Source: Candidatus Electronema sp. (lineage in GTDB: Bacteria; Desulfobacterota; Desulfobulbia; Desulfobulbales; Desulfobulbaceae). From it: a stretch of DNA of 54,046 bases. The notes under the pieces were generated by a model. That model saw nothing but the letters and a program-made list of their open reading frames with translations, ran no database searches and was not told the DNA's origin. The stretch lies in NCBI GenBank assembly GCA_026645415.1, contig JAPEVH010000004.1:1-54046 (forward strand), in the 5' to 3' direction. Numbering within the stretch: position 1 is the first letter of the stretch; every line of letters starts with the position of its first letter. Below are positions 17,814-24,583 of this stretch, one piece after another. The position numbers and the translations under genes were made by a program.

Positions 17814-17960
17814 TCAACTTACATCAGCACGCTGCCGCAGTAAACAGCAAAAAGAGACACTATTATCGTAGCCAGAGGTATTGCGCGGCACGATCTGAAT
17901 GCTGTAGGAACGGGGTTTTGTGATTGCGTTGACTGTGGGTCTCCACTGAATTGTTGCCAT
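17814..17960 (-). CDS. possible 48-residue protein, perhaps truncated
   Basis: An ATG at 17960 is preceded by AGGAG at 8 bases, a stronger signal than most in this region, and opens a 48-codon frame. Residues 5-29 (WRPTVNAITKPRSYSIQIVPRN) remind me of the N-terminus of HU-like DNA-binding proteins found in Bacteroidota and Desulfobacterota, but the remainder is too short for the fold. In another frame the next bases encode a hydrophobic stretch, so a frameshifted or decayed gene is also possible. Function is not assigned. Confidence 0.4.
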   Translation of the reverse strand: MATIQWRPTVNAITKPRSYSIQIVPRNTSGYDNSVSFCCLLRQRADVS

Positions 17961-18336
17961 GACTGTTCTCCTATAAAAAGAATGGGATAAGAGAGGAAGG
18001 ATGATGCTATTTTTTGCAAAGTAAGCCGGTGCTATGGCTGTGTCAATGAAATTGTTGTTGCTTCTGGTAAAATCCGCCCAAGAGAAGCGGCAAGCGTGCT
18101 TGCCGCAGCACAATCACAGTGTTATGCGGTGCTGCCGGGAGAAGAGCAGTTAATCTGCTTGCGGAGTATGGAGAATCTGCTTGCGGAGTATGGAGAATAT
18201 GGGTATTATAGGGGAAGTGAAGGAAATCAAGTACCACATTTAGGAAACGTTGCTGTGCTGAAAAGGTCTTAGTTGTTCCCGCAGTGTTAGGTTATACTCT
18301 GCTTGGCCCAAAAAATACTATTGAGGAGAGAAGATT
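17961..18336. other. intergenic stretch with a 22-bp tandem duplication
   Basis: About 375 bases without a gene. The sequence TCTGCTTGCGGAGTATGGAG begins two adjacent identical 22-bp units at 18154-18175 and 18176-18197. A TATACT at 18293-18298 may be the -10 element of the CZB gene, whose ribosome binding site (GAGGAGAG) lies at about 18322. Nothing else is evident. Confidence 0.55.
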
Positions 18337-18705
18337 ATGAGTGCCTTACAAACTATGGATCTGCAAGCTGCCATCATAGCGCATCTTAATTGGCAGTCAA
18401 AATTGGTTGACTTCTTCTATGGAGTGGAAAACTTAAATCCCTCTGATGTACCAGAGCATACCAGTTGTGATTTTGGTAAATGGCTGTACAGTACAGGACT
18501 CCAGGAATTTGCGAGTTATCCAGAGATCAATGCCATGGAAAAGCTGCACAAAGACGTACACGATGGCATCAAAAAATTGTTAGCCACTTCTAAGGAAGAA
18601 AGACTGAGCCAAGGGGGTAAGCAGATGCTCCAGAACTTTAAAGACACCTGCAACCGCTTTATTGAAATACTCGAAAAGATGGAGCGAGAGGCACGGCAGG
18701 GCTGA
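18337..18705 (+). CDS. stand-alone CZB zinc-binding domain protein
   Basis: A 122-residue protein consisting of a single CZB (chemoreceptor zinc-binding) domain. The four expected ligands are present: His16, Cys44 (HTSCDFGKWL, the CxxGxWL hallmark), His71 and His75 (LHKDVH). CZB domains usually sit at the C-terminus of chemoreceptors or diguanylate cyclases and sense zinc or hypochlorite via the Zn-Cys bond. A free-standing copy could act as a diffusible sensor or docking subunit. A GAGGAGAG ribosome binding site precedes the ATG. A small Cys-rich gene follows after 30 bases. Confidence 0.85.
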   Translation: MSALQTMDLQAAIIAHLNWQSKLVDFFYGVENLNPSDVPEHTSCDFGKWLYSTGLQEFASYPEINAMEKLHKDVHDGIKKLLATSKEERLSQGGKQMLQNFKDTCNRFIEILEKMEREARQG

Positions 18706-18735
18706 GGCTGTGTCGCACGGTTGAAGGAAGATAGC

Positions 18736-18942
18736 ATGACTTTTCACTGTAAGAATTACGATATTGCCGCAAACTGTTGCAAAAGACTCTCTGGAGAGTG
18801 TGTGCCAGCGCGCAAAGGCTGTGTGCTAGAGGGGCGAATGGTCGTCAGCGACGAGTTAGCTGAACGTATTCGGGTCATCAATGAAGAAACCGTTCGCCGC
18901 AGTCTGAAGCAACAAGAATCCTCAGAGTCACAGCCTGACTGA
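18736..18942 (+). CDS. small cysteine-rich protein, unknown
   Basis: A 68-residue protein with five Cys in its first 31 residues (CKNYD, NCC, GECVPARKGC), then a charged helical tail. The Cys spacing suggests a small metal or redox site. The ATG at 18736 is preferred to an in-frame TTG 15 bases earlier because GAAGGAAG precedes it. It lies 30 bases after the CZB gene, so the two may be co-transcribed and share a redox or zinc theme, which is inference from adjacency. I do not recognise the family. Confidence 0.65.
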   Translation: MTFHCKNYDIAANCCKRLSGECVPARKGCVLEGRMVVSDELAERIRVINEETVRRSLKQQESSESQPD

Positions 18943-18993
18943 AGAACTTGTTGTACCATTGAAGCAATCTCTCCTGCTTTAGTAGAAAACCGC

Positions 18994-19023
18994 TTGACAG
19001 CCAAATGGGTTCTGCGGTAATAA
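18994..19023 (+). promoter_or_regulatory. sigma-70 promoter of tRNA-Leu
   Basis: A perfect -35 TTGACA (18994-18999) and a -10 TAATAA (19018-19023) are 18 bp apart. The tRNA begins 11 bases after the -10 box. Confidence 0.75.
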
Positions 19024-19034
19024 TAGCAGCACTT

Positions 19035-19122
19035 GCCGGAGTGGTGAAACAGGTAGACGCACTGGACTCAAAATCCAGCGGGCCTTGCGCCCATGTCGGT
19101 TCGATTCCGACCTCCGGCACCA
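19035..19122 (+). tRNA. tRNA-Leu (anticodon CAA)
   Basis: An 88-base class II tRNA. The acceptor GCCGGAG pairs with CTCCGGC, with discriminator A and encoded CCA. The anticodon arm CTGGA-CTCAAAA-TCCAG gives anticodon CAA (reads UUG). A long variable arm (GGGCCTTGCGCCC) and T-arm GTCGG-TTCGATT-CCGAC are present, all typical of tRNA-Leu. Confidence 0.97.
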
Positions 19123-19160
19123 TATCATAGTTCAGCAACGTCCATTGACGTGTCATATAG

Positions 19161-19190
19161 CCCGCAACCTTAACAGGTGAGCGGGTTTTC
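19161..19190 (+). terminator. terminator after tRNA-Leu
   Basis: The stem CCCGC/GCGGG is extended inside by CCT/AGG and followed by TTTTCCTTT, 38 bases after the tRNA CCA end. Confidence 0.75.
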
Positions 19191-19231
19191 CTTTGTCGTT
19201 TCCGTTGAGCGGTGTTAGCTCCTGTCAGGGG

Positions 19232-19675
19232 CTAATTCAGCTGGGCACTGAGGATAATGAAAAGCAGCAACGCCATACTGACTGAAAAAACCATGTTAAC
19301 ATACTGCCAAGAGATTGCCACCAAAGAGACAAAAATACTGAGCAGACACAATTCCTTGGCCTGTTCTTTCCGCCAAGAATAGAGTGCTGTGCTTATCGAA
19401 GCCACAGCACTCAGTACCATGCTGAGGTTGCAAAGTCGCAACCTCCAGTTAAGGTATCTGCGTTCTGCTACACATTGCTCTGCCTCAGTTGAACAGATGC
19501 GCCGCTTTTCGCAGCTATCCAGATCAAAAGAGAACAAGGCGTGTTCGTCTTGGCAGGTTGGTTCATTCTTCAGTATTCTCTCGTACATCAAACAGGCAGG
19601 AACGCTTGCCAAGAGCAGAGCCAGCAAAGACAGGCCCAAGGCGGTTAACCCGATTCGGTACTTGTTTCTGTACAT
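19232..19675 (-). CDS. membrane protein, unknown
   Basis: A 147-residue protein with about four hydrophobic helices (near 8-28, 80-98, 106-123, 126-144). Between helices 1 and 2 lies a ~45-residue loop with four cysteines (PTCQDEH, DSCEKRRIC, EQC), probably periplasmic and disulfide-bonded. AAGGGG lies 6 bases before the ATG. It begins 9 bases after the thiL stop, so it is the last gene of the operon starting at 24308. No family is recognised. Confidence 0.75.
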   Translation of the reverse strand: MYRNKYRIGLTALGLSLLALLLASVPACLMYERILKNEPTCQDEHALFSFDLDSCEKRRICSTEAEQCVAERRYLNWRLRLCNLSMVLSAVASISTALYSWRKEQAKELCLLSIFVSLVAISWQYVNMVFSVSMALLLFIILSAQLN

Positions 19676-19684
19676 GCTTTCCCC

Positions 19685-20671
19685 TTAGGTAAAGTGATCG
19701 AAGCCTTGCAAGACAAGATCTTCCTCAATGTTGCCGCTGCGAGCCAGTCTCAACCCCTGTCCTGCGTGGATGCTACCTATTGGATACATTGTCCAACCCT
19801 GTGCTGCGGTGAGCTGCTGGACTACTTCCTTATCTGCTGCGGTGGTGCAAAGCAGCTCATAGTCTTCGCCGCCAGAAAGCATCCAAGTAAGTGGATCTTG
19901 CGCAAGTGCTTCACCTGCTTGTCTGAGTTCGGCAGCACCGGGCAGTAATGCTGCCTTAATCGTTGCCCCAACGTTGCTCTGGCCGCAGATATGCGCTAAA
20001 TCAGTGGCTAAACCATCTGACATGTCCATCATGGCATGAACTAGCCCGCTTTGGGCCAGCAAACGGCCCAGCGCAATACGTGGTTGCGGGTTAAGATGCG
20101 CTTCAATAAGTTGCCGCCACGGTGAATCATCTATTGATTTTCCGGCTTGGAGGAGAGCCAAGCCAGCCGCAGAATGACCTAGTGGCCCAGAGACCCAGAT
20201 AGTGTCGCCGGGTTGAGCACTGTGCCGGTACAAGACCTGCTCTTTCCGCATTTCGCCAATCACCGTCAGGGTGAGATTTACTCCGGCAGGGCTGCGCACG
20301 GTGTCGCCGCCAATGAGCAGACAACCTTGTTCTGCACAGGATTGCGTAAGACCGCGCAGAAGCTGTGCAGCCCAGTCTGTTGAAAAATCAGCAGGCAAGC
20401 CAAGAGCAAGTAGGGCAAACAGCGGCCTACCGCCCATCGCAGCGATATCACTAAAATTGACTGCTGCTGCTTTGCGGCCCAAGAGTTCTGGCGGATGCCA
20501 AGCGCAGTTGAAATGCACTGACTCAATCAGGCTGTCCACAGTGAGCAACCAGACGGTGTCCGCGTTTTTCTCGATCACAGCACAGTCATCACCAATACCC
20601 TGAATCAGTCCTGCCTGCCCCTGTCGTTTTACCAGTCCTTGAATCCAAGCAATCAGTTCACATTCGTTCAT
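19685..20671 (-). CDS. thiL: thiamine-monophosphate kinase
   Basis: A 328-residue kinase making thiamine diphosphate from thiamine monophosphate and ATP, the last step of TPP synthesis. Family motifs are clear: GIGDDCAVI, LLTVDSLIESVHF, AVNFSDIAAMGG, GGDTVRSP, the MDMSDGLATDL segment and LSGGEDYELL. The start at 20671 (MNECELI) matches the family, and the gene then overlaps the end of ptsI by 14 bases. An upstream in-frame ATG would add 18 residues that look unrelated to the family. It is unusual to find thiL in a PTS operon, and its expression will follow that of ptsH-ptsI. Confidence 0.93.
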   Translation of the reverse strand: MNECELIAWIQGLVKRQGQAGLIQGIGDDCAVIEKNADTVWLLTVDSLIESVHFNCAWHPPELLGRKAAAVNFSDIAAMGGRPLFALLALGLPADFSTDWAAQLLRGLTQSCAEQGCLLIGGDTVRSPAGVNLTLTVIGEMRKEQVLYRHSAQPGDTIWVSGPLGHSAAGLALLQAGKSIDDSPWRQLIEAHLNPQPRIALGRLLAQSGLVHAMMDMSDGLATDLAHICGQSNVGATIKAALLPGAAELRQAGEALAQDPLTWMLSGGEDYELLCTTAADKEVVQQLTAAQGWTMYPIGSIHAGQGLRLARSGNIEEDLVLQGFDHFT

Positions 20672-22466
20672 GGTCAGCAAACTGGTCAGGGTAATTGTCA
20701 GTGAGATACTGTTTAAGGAGAGCATGTGTTTCGCTGCTGTCTCCGCATTGCAGAAGCCGCTTGGACAGAGCAGTCAGACGGCTAAAGGTGGAATGACGCA
20801 GCAGCCGTTTAACATGAGGAATGGCAGAAGGCCGCATGGATAGTTCGTCCAGTTCCAAGCCAAGCAGCACGGGCGCACTAAAGACATCACCAGCCATTTC
20901 ACCACAGAGGGAAACTTCAATACCCTGTCGGTGGCCCGCCTCCACCGTCTGGCTAATCATTCGCAATACTGCTGGATGGAGAGGATCGTACATGGAAGCC
21001 ACATATTCATTGCCCCGATCAATGGCCAGCGAATACTGGATCAGGTCATTGGTGCCGATGCTAAAAAAATCTGCCTCGCGAGCGAGAGTGTCTGCCAGCA
21101 CTACTGCGCTCGGCACTTCGACCATGATCCCAATAGCAACGTCTGGATTAAAAGGAATGCCCTCTTTGGTAAGCTGTTCCATGACTTCAGCAATCACGGC
21201 TTGCACCTGCCGCAGCTCACTGAGAGAGGAAATCATGGGCAGAAGAATCTTTAATCTACCGTAATACGAAGCCCGCAGCAGGGCACGGACTTGGGTAATA
21301 AACAGCGTTCTCTCGTGTAAGGAAAAACGAATAGAGCGGAGGCCCAAGGCTGGATTTCGTTCGCGGACAAGCTGTATTCCATTACTAGGAAGCTGAGAAG
21401 CCAGTTTGTCGCCCCCCACATCCAAGGTACGAATCGTAACGGACTCTGGTTCTAAGGCAATCAGCAGATCCCGATACACAGTGAACAGACTTTCCTCATC
21501 AGGTAGTTCCTTGCGCTGGAAGTAACCAAATTCTGAGCGGAACAGACCAATGCCAGCCGCCCCGTAATAGATGACCGACTCTAGCTCATCTGGAATTTCA
21601 ATATTCGCAGAAAGCCGCACCTTCAGGCCATCCACAGTTTCTGAAGCCAGTCGGATATACCAGCGCATCTCCTCAGAAAAGGTCCGGTGCTGGCGGGCAT
21701 ATTCTAAGTGCAGCCGCTGCTGGTCTTGGGTTGGATGGAGACAGACTCGGCCCTCGTAGCCGTCAAGAATGACCGTATCACCGGTGCGGCAACGGCTAGT
21801 AAGGCCACTCAGCCCAACTACGGCTGGCAAGCCAAGCGAGCGGGCAACAATGGCAGTATGCGAGGTAGCACCGCCTTTTTCTGTCAAAAAACCGAGCACC
21901 TTGTCTGTGAGCATCCTGATCGTATCCACCGGCGAAAAATCCTCACCTGCGACAATCACTGGCTCGGCAAACCCTGCGGGAAAGGTACGACCTTGGCCAG
22001 AAAGCTGTTCCACGACTAGGCGAGCCACATATTCGATATCCGCAAAACGACTACGGATATAGTCATCCGCAATATGATCGAATTTTCTTTTAATCAGACT
22101 AAGAGTACGGGCCAAAGCCCATTCCGCATTGATCTGCTTTTGCTGGATAAGACTGAGCGTCTGATCGAAAAGCATCCGGTCTTGGAGCATACGGATATGA
22201 GAATCCACAATAGCTAAGGTATCAGACAGATCACCCTCAAACTGCTGCCGTAGCTCCAACAATGCCTGCTTGGCTTGCGCTACAGCTTTCCGAAAGCGTT
22301 CTTCTTCCTTATCTTCTGTTCCTGCCTCCAAACGATAGCGGATAAAGCCGTCTGGACGTGGACTAAACACCACCACTTTACCTACCGCAATCCCTGGTGA
22401 GCCACTAATCCCTCGCAGTGTTTCTGGCTCGCCTAGATCTGGCGGCAAATCTAGCTCTGTATCCAT
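20658..22466 (-). CDS. ptsI: PTS Enzyme I (PEP-protein phosphotransferase)
   Basis: A 602-residue enzyme transferring phosphate from PEP to HPr. It shows an N-terminal HPr-binding helical part, the phospho-His (about 205) in GGATSHTAIVAR, the PEP-binding domain with RTLDVGGDK and NPALGLRSIRFSL, IMVEVPSAV, the FSIGTNDLIQYSLAIDR block and the active-site Cys in SLCGEMAGD. The residues needed for activity appear intact. About 20 residues precede the family's usual start (RGISGSPGIAVG). GAGGAG upstream of the ATG lies within the ptsH 3' end; the gap to ptsH is one base. No EII permease is seen in the window, so a regulatory role is likely. Confidence 0.95.
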   Translation of the reverse strand: MDTELDLPPDLGEPETLRGISGSPGIAVGKVVVFSPRPDGFIRYRLEAGTEDKEEERFRKAVAQAKQALLELRQQFEGDLSDTLAIVDSHIRMLQDRMLFDQTLSLIQQKQINAEWALARTLSLIKRKFDHIADDYIRSRFADIEYVARLVVEQLSGQGRTFPAGFAEPVIVAGEDFSPVDTIRMLTDKVLGFLTEKGGATSHTAIVARSLGLPAVVGLSGLTSRCRTGDTVILDGYEGRVCLHPTQDQQRLHLEYARQHRTFSEEMRWYIRLASETVDGLKVRLSANIEIPDELESVIYYGAAGIGLFRSEFGYFQRKELPDEESLFTVYRDLLIALEPESVTIRTLDVGGDKLASQLPSNGIQLVRERNPALGLRSIRFSLHERTLFITQVRALLRASYYGRLKILLPMISSLSELRQVQAVIAEVMEQLTKEGIPFNPDVAIGIMVEVPSAVVLADTLAREADFFSIGTNDLIQYSLAIDRGNEYVASMYDPLHPAVLRMISQTVEAGHRQGIEVSLCGEMAGDVFSAPVLLGLELDELSMRPSAIPHVKRLLRHSTFSRLTALSKRLLQCGDSSETHALLKQYLTDNYPDQFADHERM

Positions 22467-22467
22467 G

Positions 22468-22740
22468 TCAAAGCTCCTCTGGGCAGGAAAGCAGGTGGTC
22501 TATAGCCTGCGCAGCTTGGGTTGCCTCTGGCCCTTCTGCGGTACAACGTACCACGCTGCCTTGGCTTAAGGCTAAACTCAACACTTCGAGCATTGAGGCG
22601 CAGTCTGCTCTCTCACCTTGTGGATTGACAAACTGCACTGTCACATTATGATTTTCTGTAATCTCAATGAGTTTAGCTGCAACTCGACAATGCACACCCT
22701 TGGGATTTGCCACCCGGCTTTCCCAAACCACCCGACTCAT
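22468..22740 (-). CDS. ptsH: HPr-like phosphocarrier protein
   Basis: A 90-residue HPr protein that carries phosphate from Enzyme I. The active-site loop reads PKGVHCRVAAK: His17 and Arg19 are kept, but the canonical GLHARPA is altered, with Cys in place of Ala after His and Val in place of Pro after Arg. A Ser is present at the regulatory position (CASMLEVLSLA), so HPr-kinase control is possible. The ATG at 22740 overlaps the stop of the upstream gene (ATGA) and the ptsI start follows after one base, giving a tightly coupled unit. The active-site variation fits a non-sugar, regulatory HPr, but that is inference. Confidence 0.9.
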   Translation of the reverse strand: MSRVVWESRVANPKGVHCRVAAKLIEITENHNVTVQFVNPQGERADCASMLEVLSLALSQGSVVRCTAEGPEATQAAQAIDHLLSCPEEL

Positions 22741-23102
22741 TTCACCAGCCGTAGCCCGCTTTTTCGTTTGCTTTCTGGCGGAGATGGAGCAGTAGGCTGC
22801 TGGTCGATTTGTATTGCTTTGATAAAGCGGCCCTTGCCTCCCATAGTAAAACTTTCTTGGCCAGTCAACTGCGGCGTGCGCAGCGTCCAAGTAACTGGCT
22901 GTGGAGGCACGGTAAGAAGCTGCATCGACACATGCCACCATTCATCCTTGCGTGATTCGTCCCGCTCAATAGCGGTTAGCAAAGCGTAAATAAGAGTTGG
23001 TTGCTGCTCCTCCTCAGCAAGAACGAGAAGGATGTCACCAATCTCAGCGGTTTCTTTAAAAGGAACTATTTTTTTGAGTTCTGCTATTGCTTTTTCTAGC
23101 AT
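22737..23102 (-). CDS. small protein of unknown function in PTS operon
   Basis: A 121-residue soluble protein beginning MLEKAIAELKKIVPFKE, with no signal peptide or TM segment. The first ~65 residues look helical, the middle is beta-rich (VTWTLRTPQLTG), and the tail is Pro/Lys-rich. The ATG at 23102 is chosen because AGGTGAG lies just before it, 9 bases after the HD-GYP stop. Its stop overlaps the ptsH start. Its place between an HD-GYP phosphodiesterase and HPr suggests a link between c-di-GMP turnover and the phosphorelay. No family is recognised. Confidence 0.7.
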   Translation of the reverse strand: MLEKAIAELKKIVPFKETAEIGDILLVLAEEEQQPTLIYALLTAIERDESRKDEWWHVSMQLLTVPPQPVTWTLRTPQLTGQESFTMGGKGRFIKAIQIDQQPTAPSPPESKRKSGLRLVK

Positions 23103-23111
23103 TGTTCTCAC

Positions 23112-24308
23112 CTATCGAAATTTTCTTTGAATTGCTTCAAGAATATCAGTAATCTGAAAAAAAGTCTCTACTAATTCTGGATCGAAATAATAGCCTGAAT
23201 TGGCCTTGATTTCTGTATAAATATCTTTGACATCCCAAGGTTCCTTGTAACAGCGTTTGGAAGCAAGGGCATCAAAAACATCAGCCAGCGCAGTTATCCG
23301 GGCGGGCAAGGGAATTTCTTCTCCGGTCAATGGTCGACGATTTCCTGACGGCTCCAAGCGGCCTGGATAGCCTTGCCCATTCCAGCGCTCATGATGATGG
23401 AGCATAATATCATGGGTAACTTGATCCAGTTCTGAGGAAATATTGCTAAATAGCTCAGCACCATAAACTGTATGCTGCTTAATCAGCTCAAATTCTTCTT
23501 CAGTTAATGGGCCTGGCTTTTTTAAGACCGCATCTGGAATACCGACTTTGCCTGCATCATGAAGCATAGCAGCCTGACTAATCAGGTCTCGGAAACGACG
23601 GATTTCCCAAGCTGGTAGATTTCTGTTTTCCGCCCAGCGTTGATAAATCTCGGCACAAAAGGCACTGACCCGCTCCACATGAGTACCTGTCTCTTCTGGG
23701 TCGTGCAGTTCAGCCATCTTAGCCATGCGCAGGATCAGCTCCCGATTCAGGATACTCCGCTCAATGATCGCTGCTGCATTATTGGTAAAAATAGGTACAA
23801 GGGTCTTAACCGACTCTGAAAAGACTCTTGTCCGCCCTTTCCGATCTTTCGCGTTAAGAAGCTGCATCACCCCAACCAGACTTTGATTTTTGGAAATCAA
23901 AGGCACAGCCAGAATAGAGGCCGTGTGATAGCCATTCATCTCATCAAAAGAGCTATTGAAACGGCAGGGTAAATCAGGGCTGGTTCGATAGGCATCGTCT
24001 ATCGATACCATTTGCTTGGTTAGGGCTGCATAACCAACAATCGATTTGCTACTTACAGGCAGAGTTTCTGTGCTGTACTGAAACACGCCTGCGCCTTTGG
24101 GGCCAAACAGGGTATCGTTTTGTACGTGTCGGAATTCTAGCCGCCCGTTCCGCAAGAGAAAAATTGAACCTGCATCGGCATTAGCCAAGAGCCTTGCCTC
24201 TCTCAACGTGCTGTCCAAGATCATATCCACATCTTGAAGCTGATTCAACTCGCCAATAGTGTTGATGAGCGAGACAACCGTTTCTTTTTTCAGATGCTGT
24301 GAAAACAT
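23112..24308 (-). CDS. GAF and HD-GYP domain c-di-GMP phosphodiesterase
   Basis: A 398-residue cytoplasmic protein: GAF domain (~20-180; ANADAGSIFLL, GYAALTKQ, VPLISKNQSLVGVMQLLN), then an HD-GYP domain (~195-385). The catalytic metal ligands are visible in MLHDAGKVGIPD and HHHERWNGQGYPG (the GYP triad is present as GYP), with ARITALADVFDAL. It should hydrolyse c-di-GMP, gated by a small molecule or redox ligand in the GAF domain. The ATG at 24308 follows AAGGAAG; an upstream in-frame start exists but lacks a site. It is the first gene of the operon running to 19232. Confidence 0.92.
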   Translation of the reverse strand: MFSQHLKKETVVSLINTIGELNQLQDVDMILDSTLREARLLANADAGSIFLLRNGRLEFRHVQNDTLFGPKGAGVFQYSTETLPVSSKSIVGYAALTKQMVSIDDAYRTSPDLPCRFNSSFDEMNGYHTASILAVPLISKNQSLVGVMQLLNAKDRKGRTRVFSESVKTLVPIFTNNAAAIIERSILNRELILRMAKMAELHDPEETGTHVERVSAFCAEIYQRWAENRNLPAWEIRRFRDLISQAAMLHDAGKVGIPDAVLKKPGPLTEEEFELIKQHTVYGAELFSNISSELDQVTHDIMLHHHERWNGQGYPGRLEPSGNRRPLTGEEIPLPARITALADVFDALASKRCYKEPWDVKDIYTEIKANSGYYFDPELVETFFQITDILEAIQRKFR

Positions 24309-24521
24309 CAGGCTTCCTTCTGCCACACTGCTGCTTCCTCCGGTCACTTCTTGCGAAAAAATGCAGCATTTTACTCAAGAATTAAATAGATTGCCAGCAT
24401 TGTTTTGTCTCGCTCAAAGGAGATAGACATCGAAGCGTACTGTTTTACCAGTCCAGCCTGCTGCGGCTACCGGCTTGGCTGCCGTCTGTGGAAGTCAAAC
24501 ACTTATGCTTTTAAAAATAAC

Positions 24522-24550
24522 TTGACATTCATGTATAAACATCCTAATTT
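24522..24550 (+). promoter_or_regulatory. candidate sigma-70 promoter for the RHS gene
   Basis: TTGACA at 24522-24527 and TAATTT at 24545-24550 are spaced by 17 bp, 34 bases before the GTG start. The -35 is perfect, the -10 is weak. Confidence 0.5.
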
Positions 24551-24583
24551 GCCTCAAATTTTCAATCAATCGAGGATGAACTT

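Noticed and set aside
18878-19156. Minus-strand open frame containing VGIEPTWA and FESSASTCFTTPA
   Set aside because: It is antisense to tRNA-Leu; this peptide pattern is a well-known false gene produced by translating tRNA-Leu backwards.
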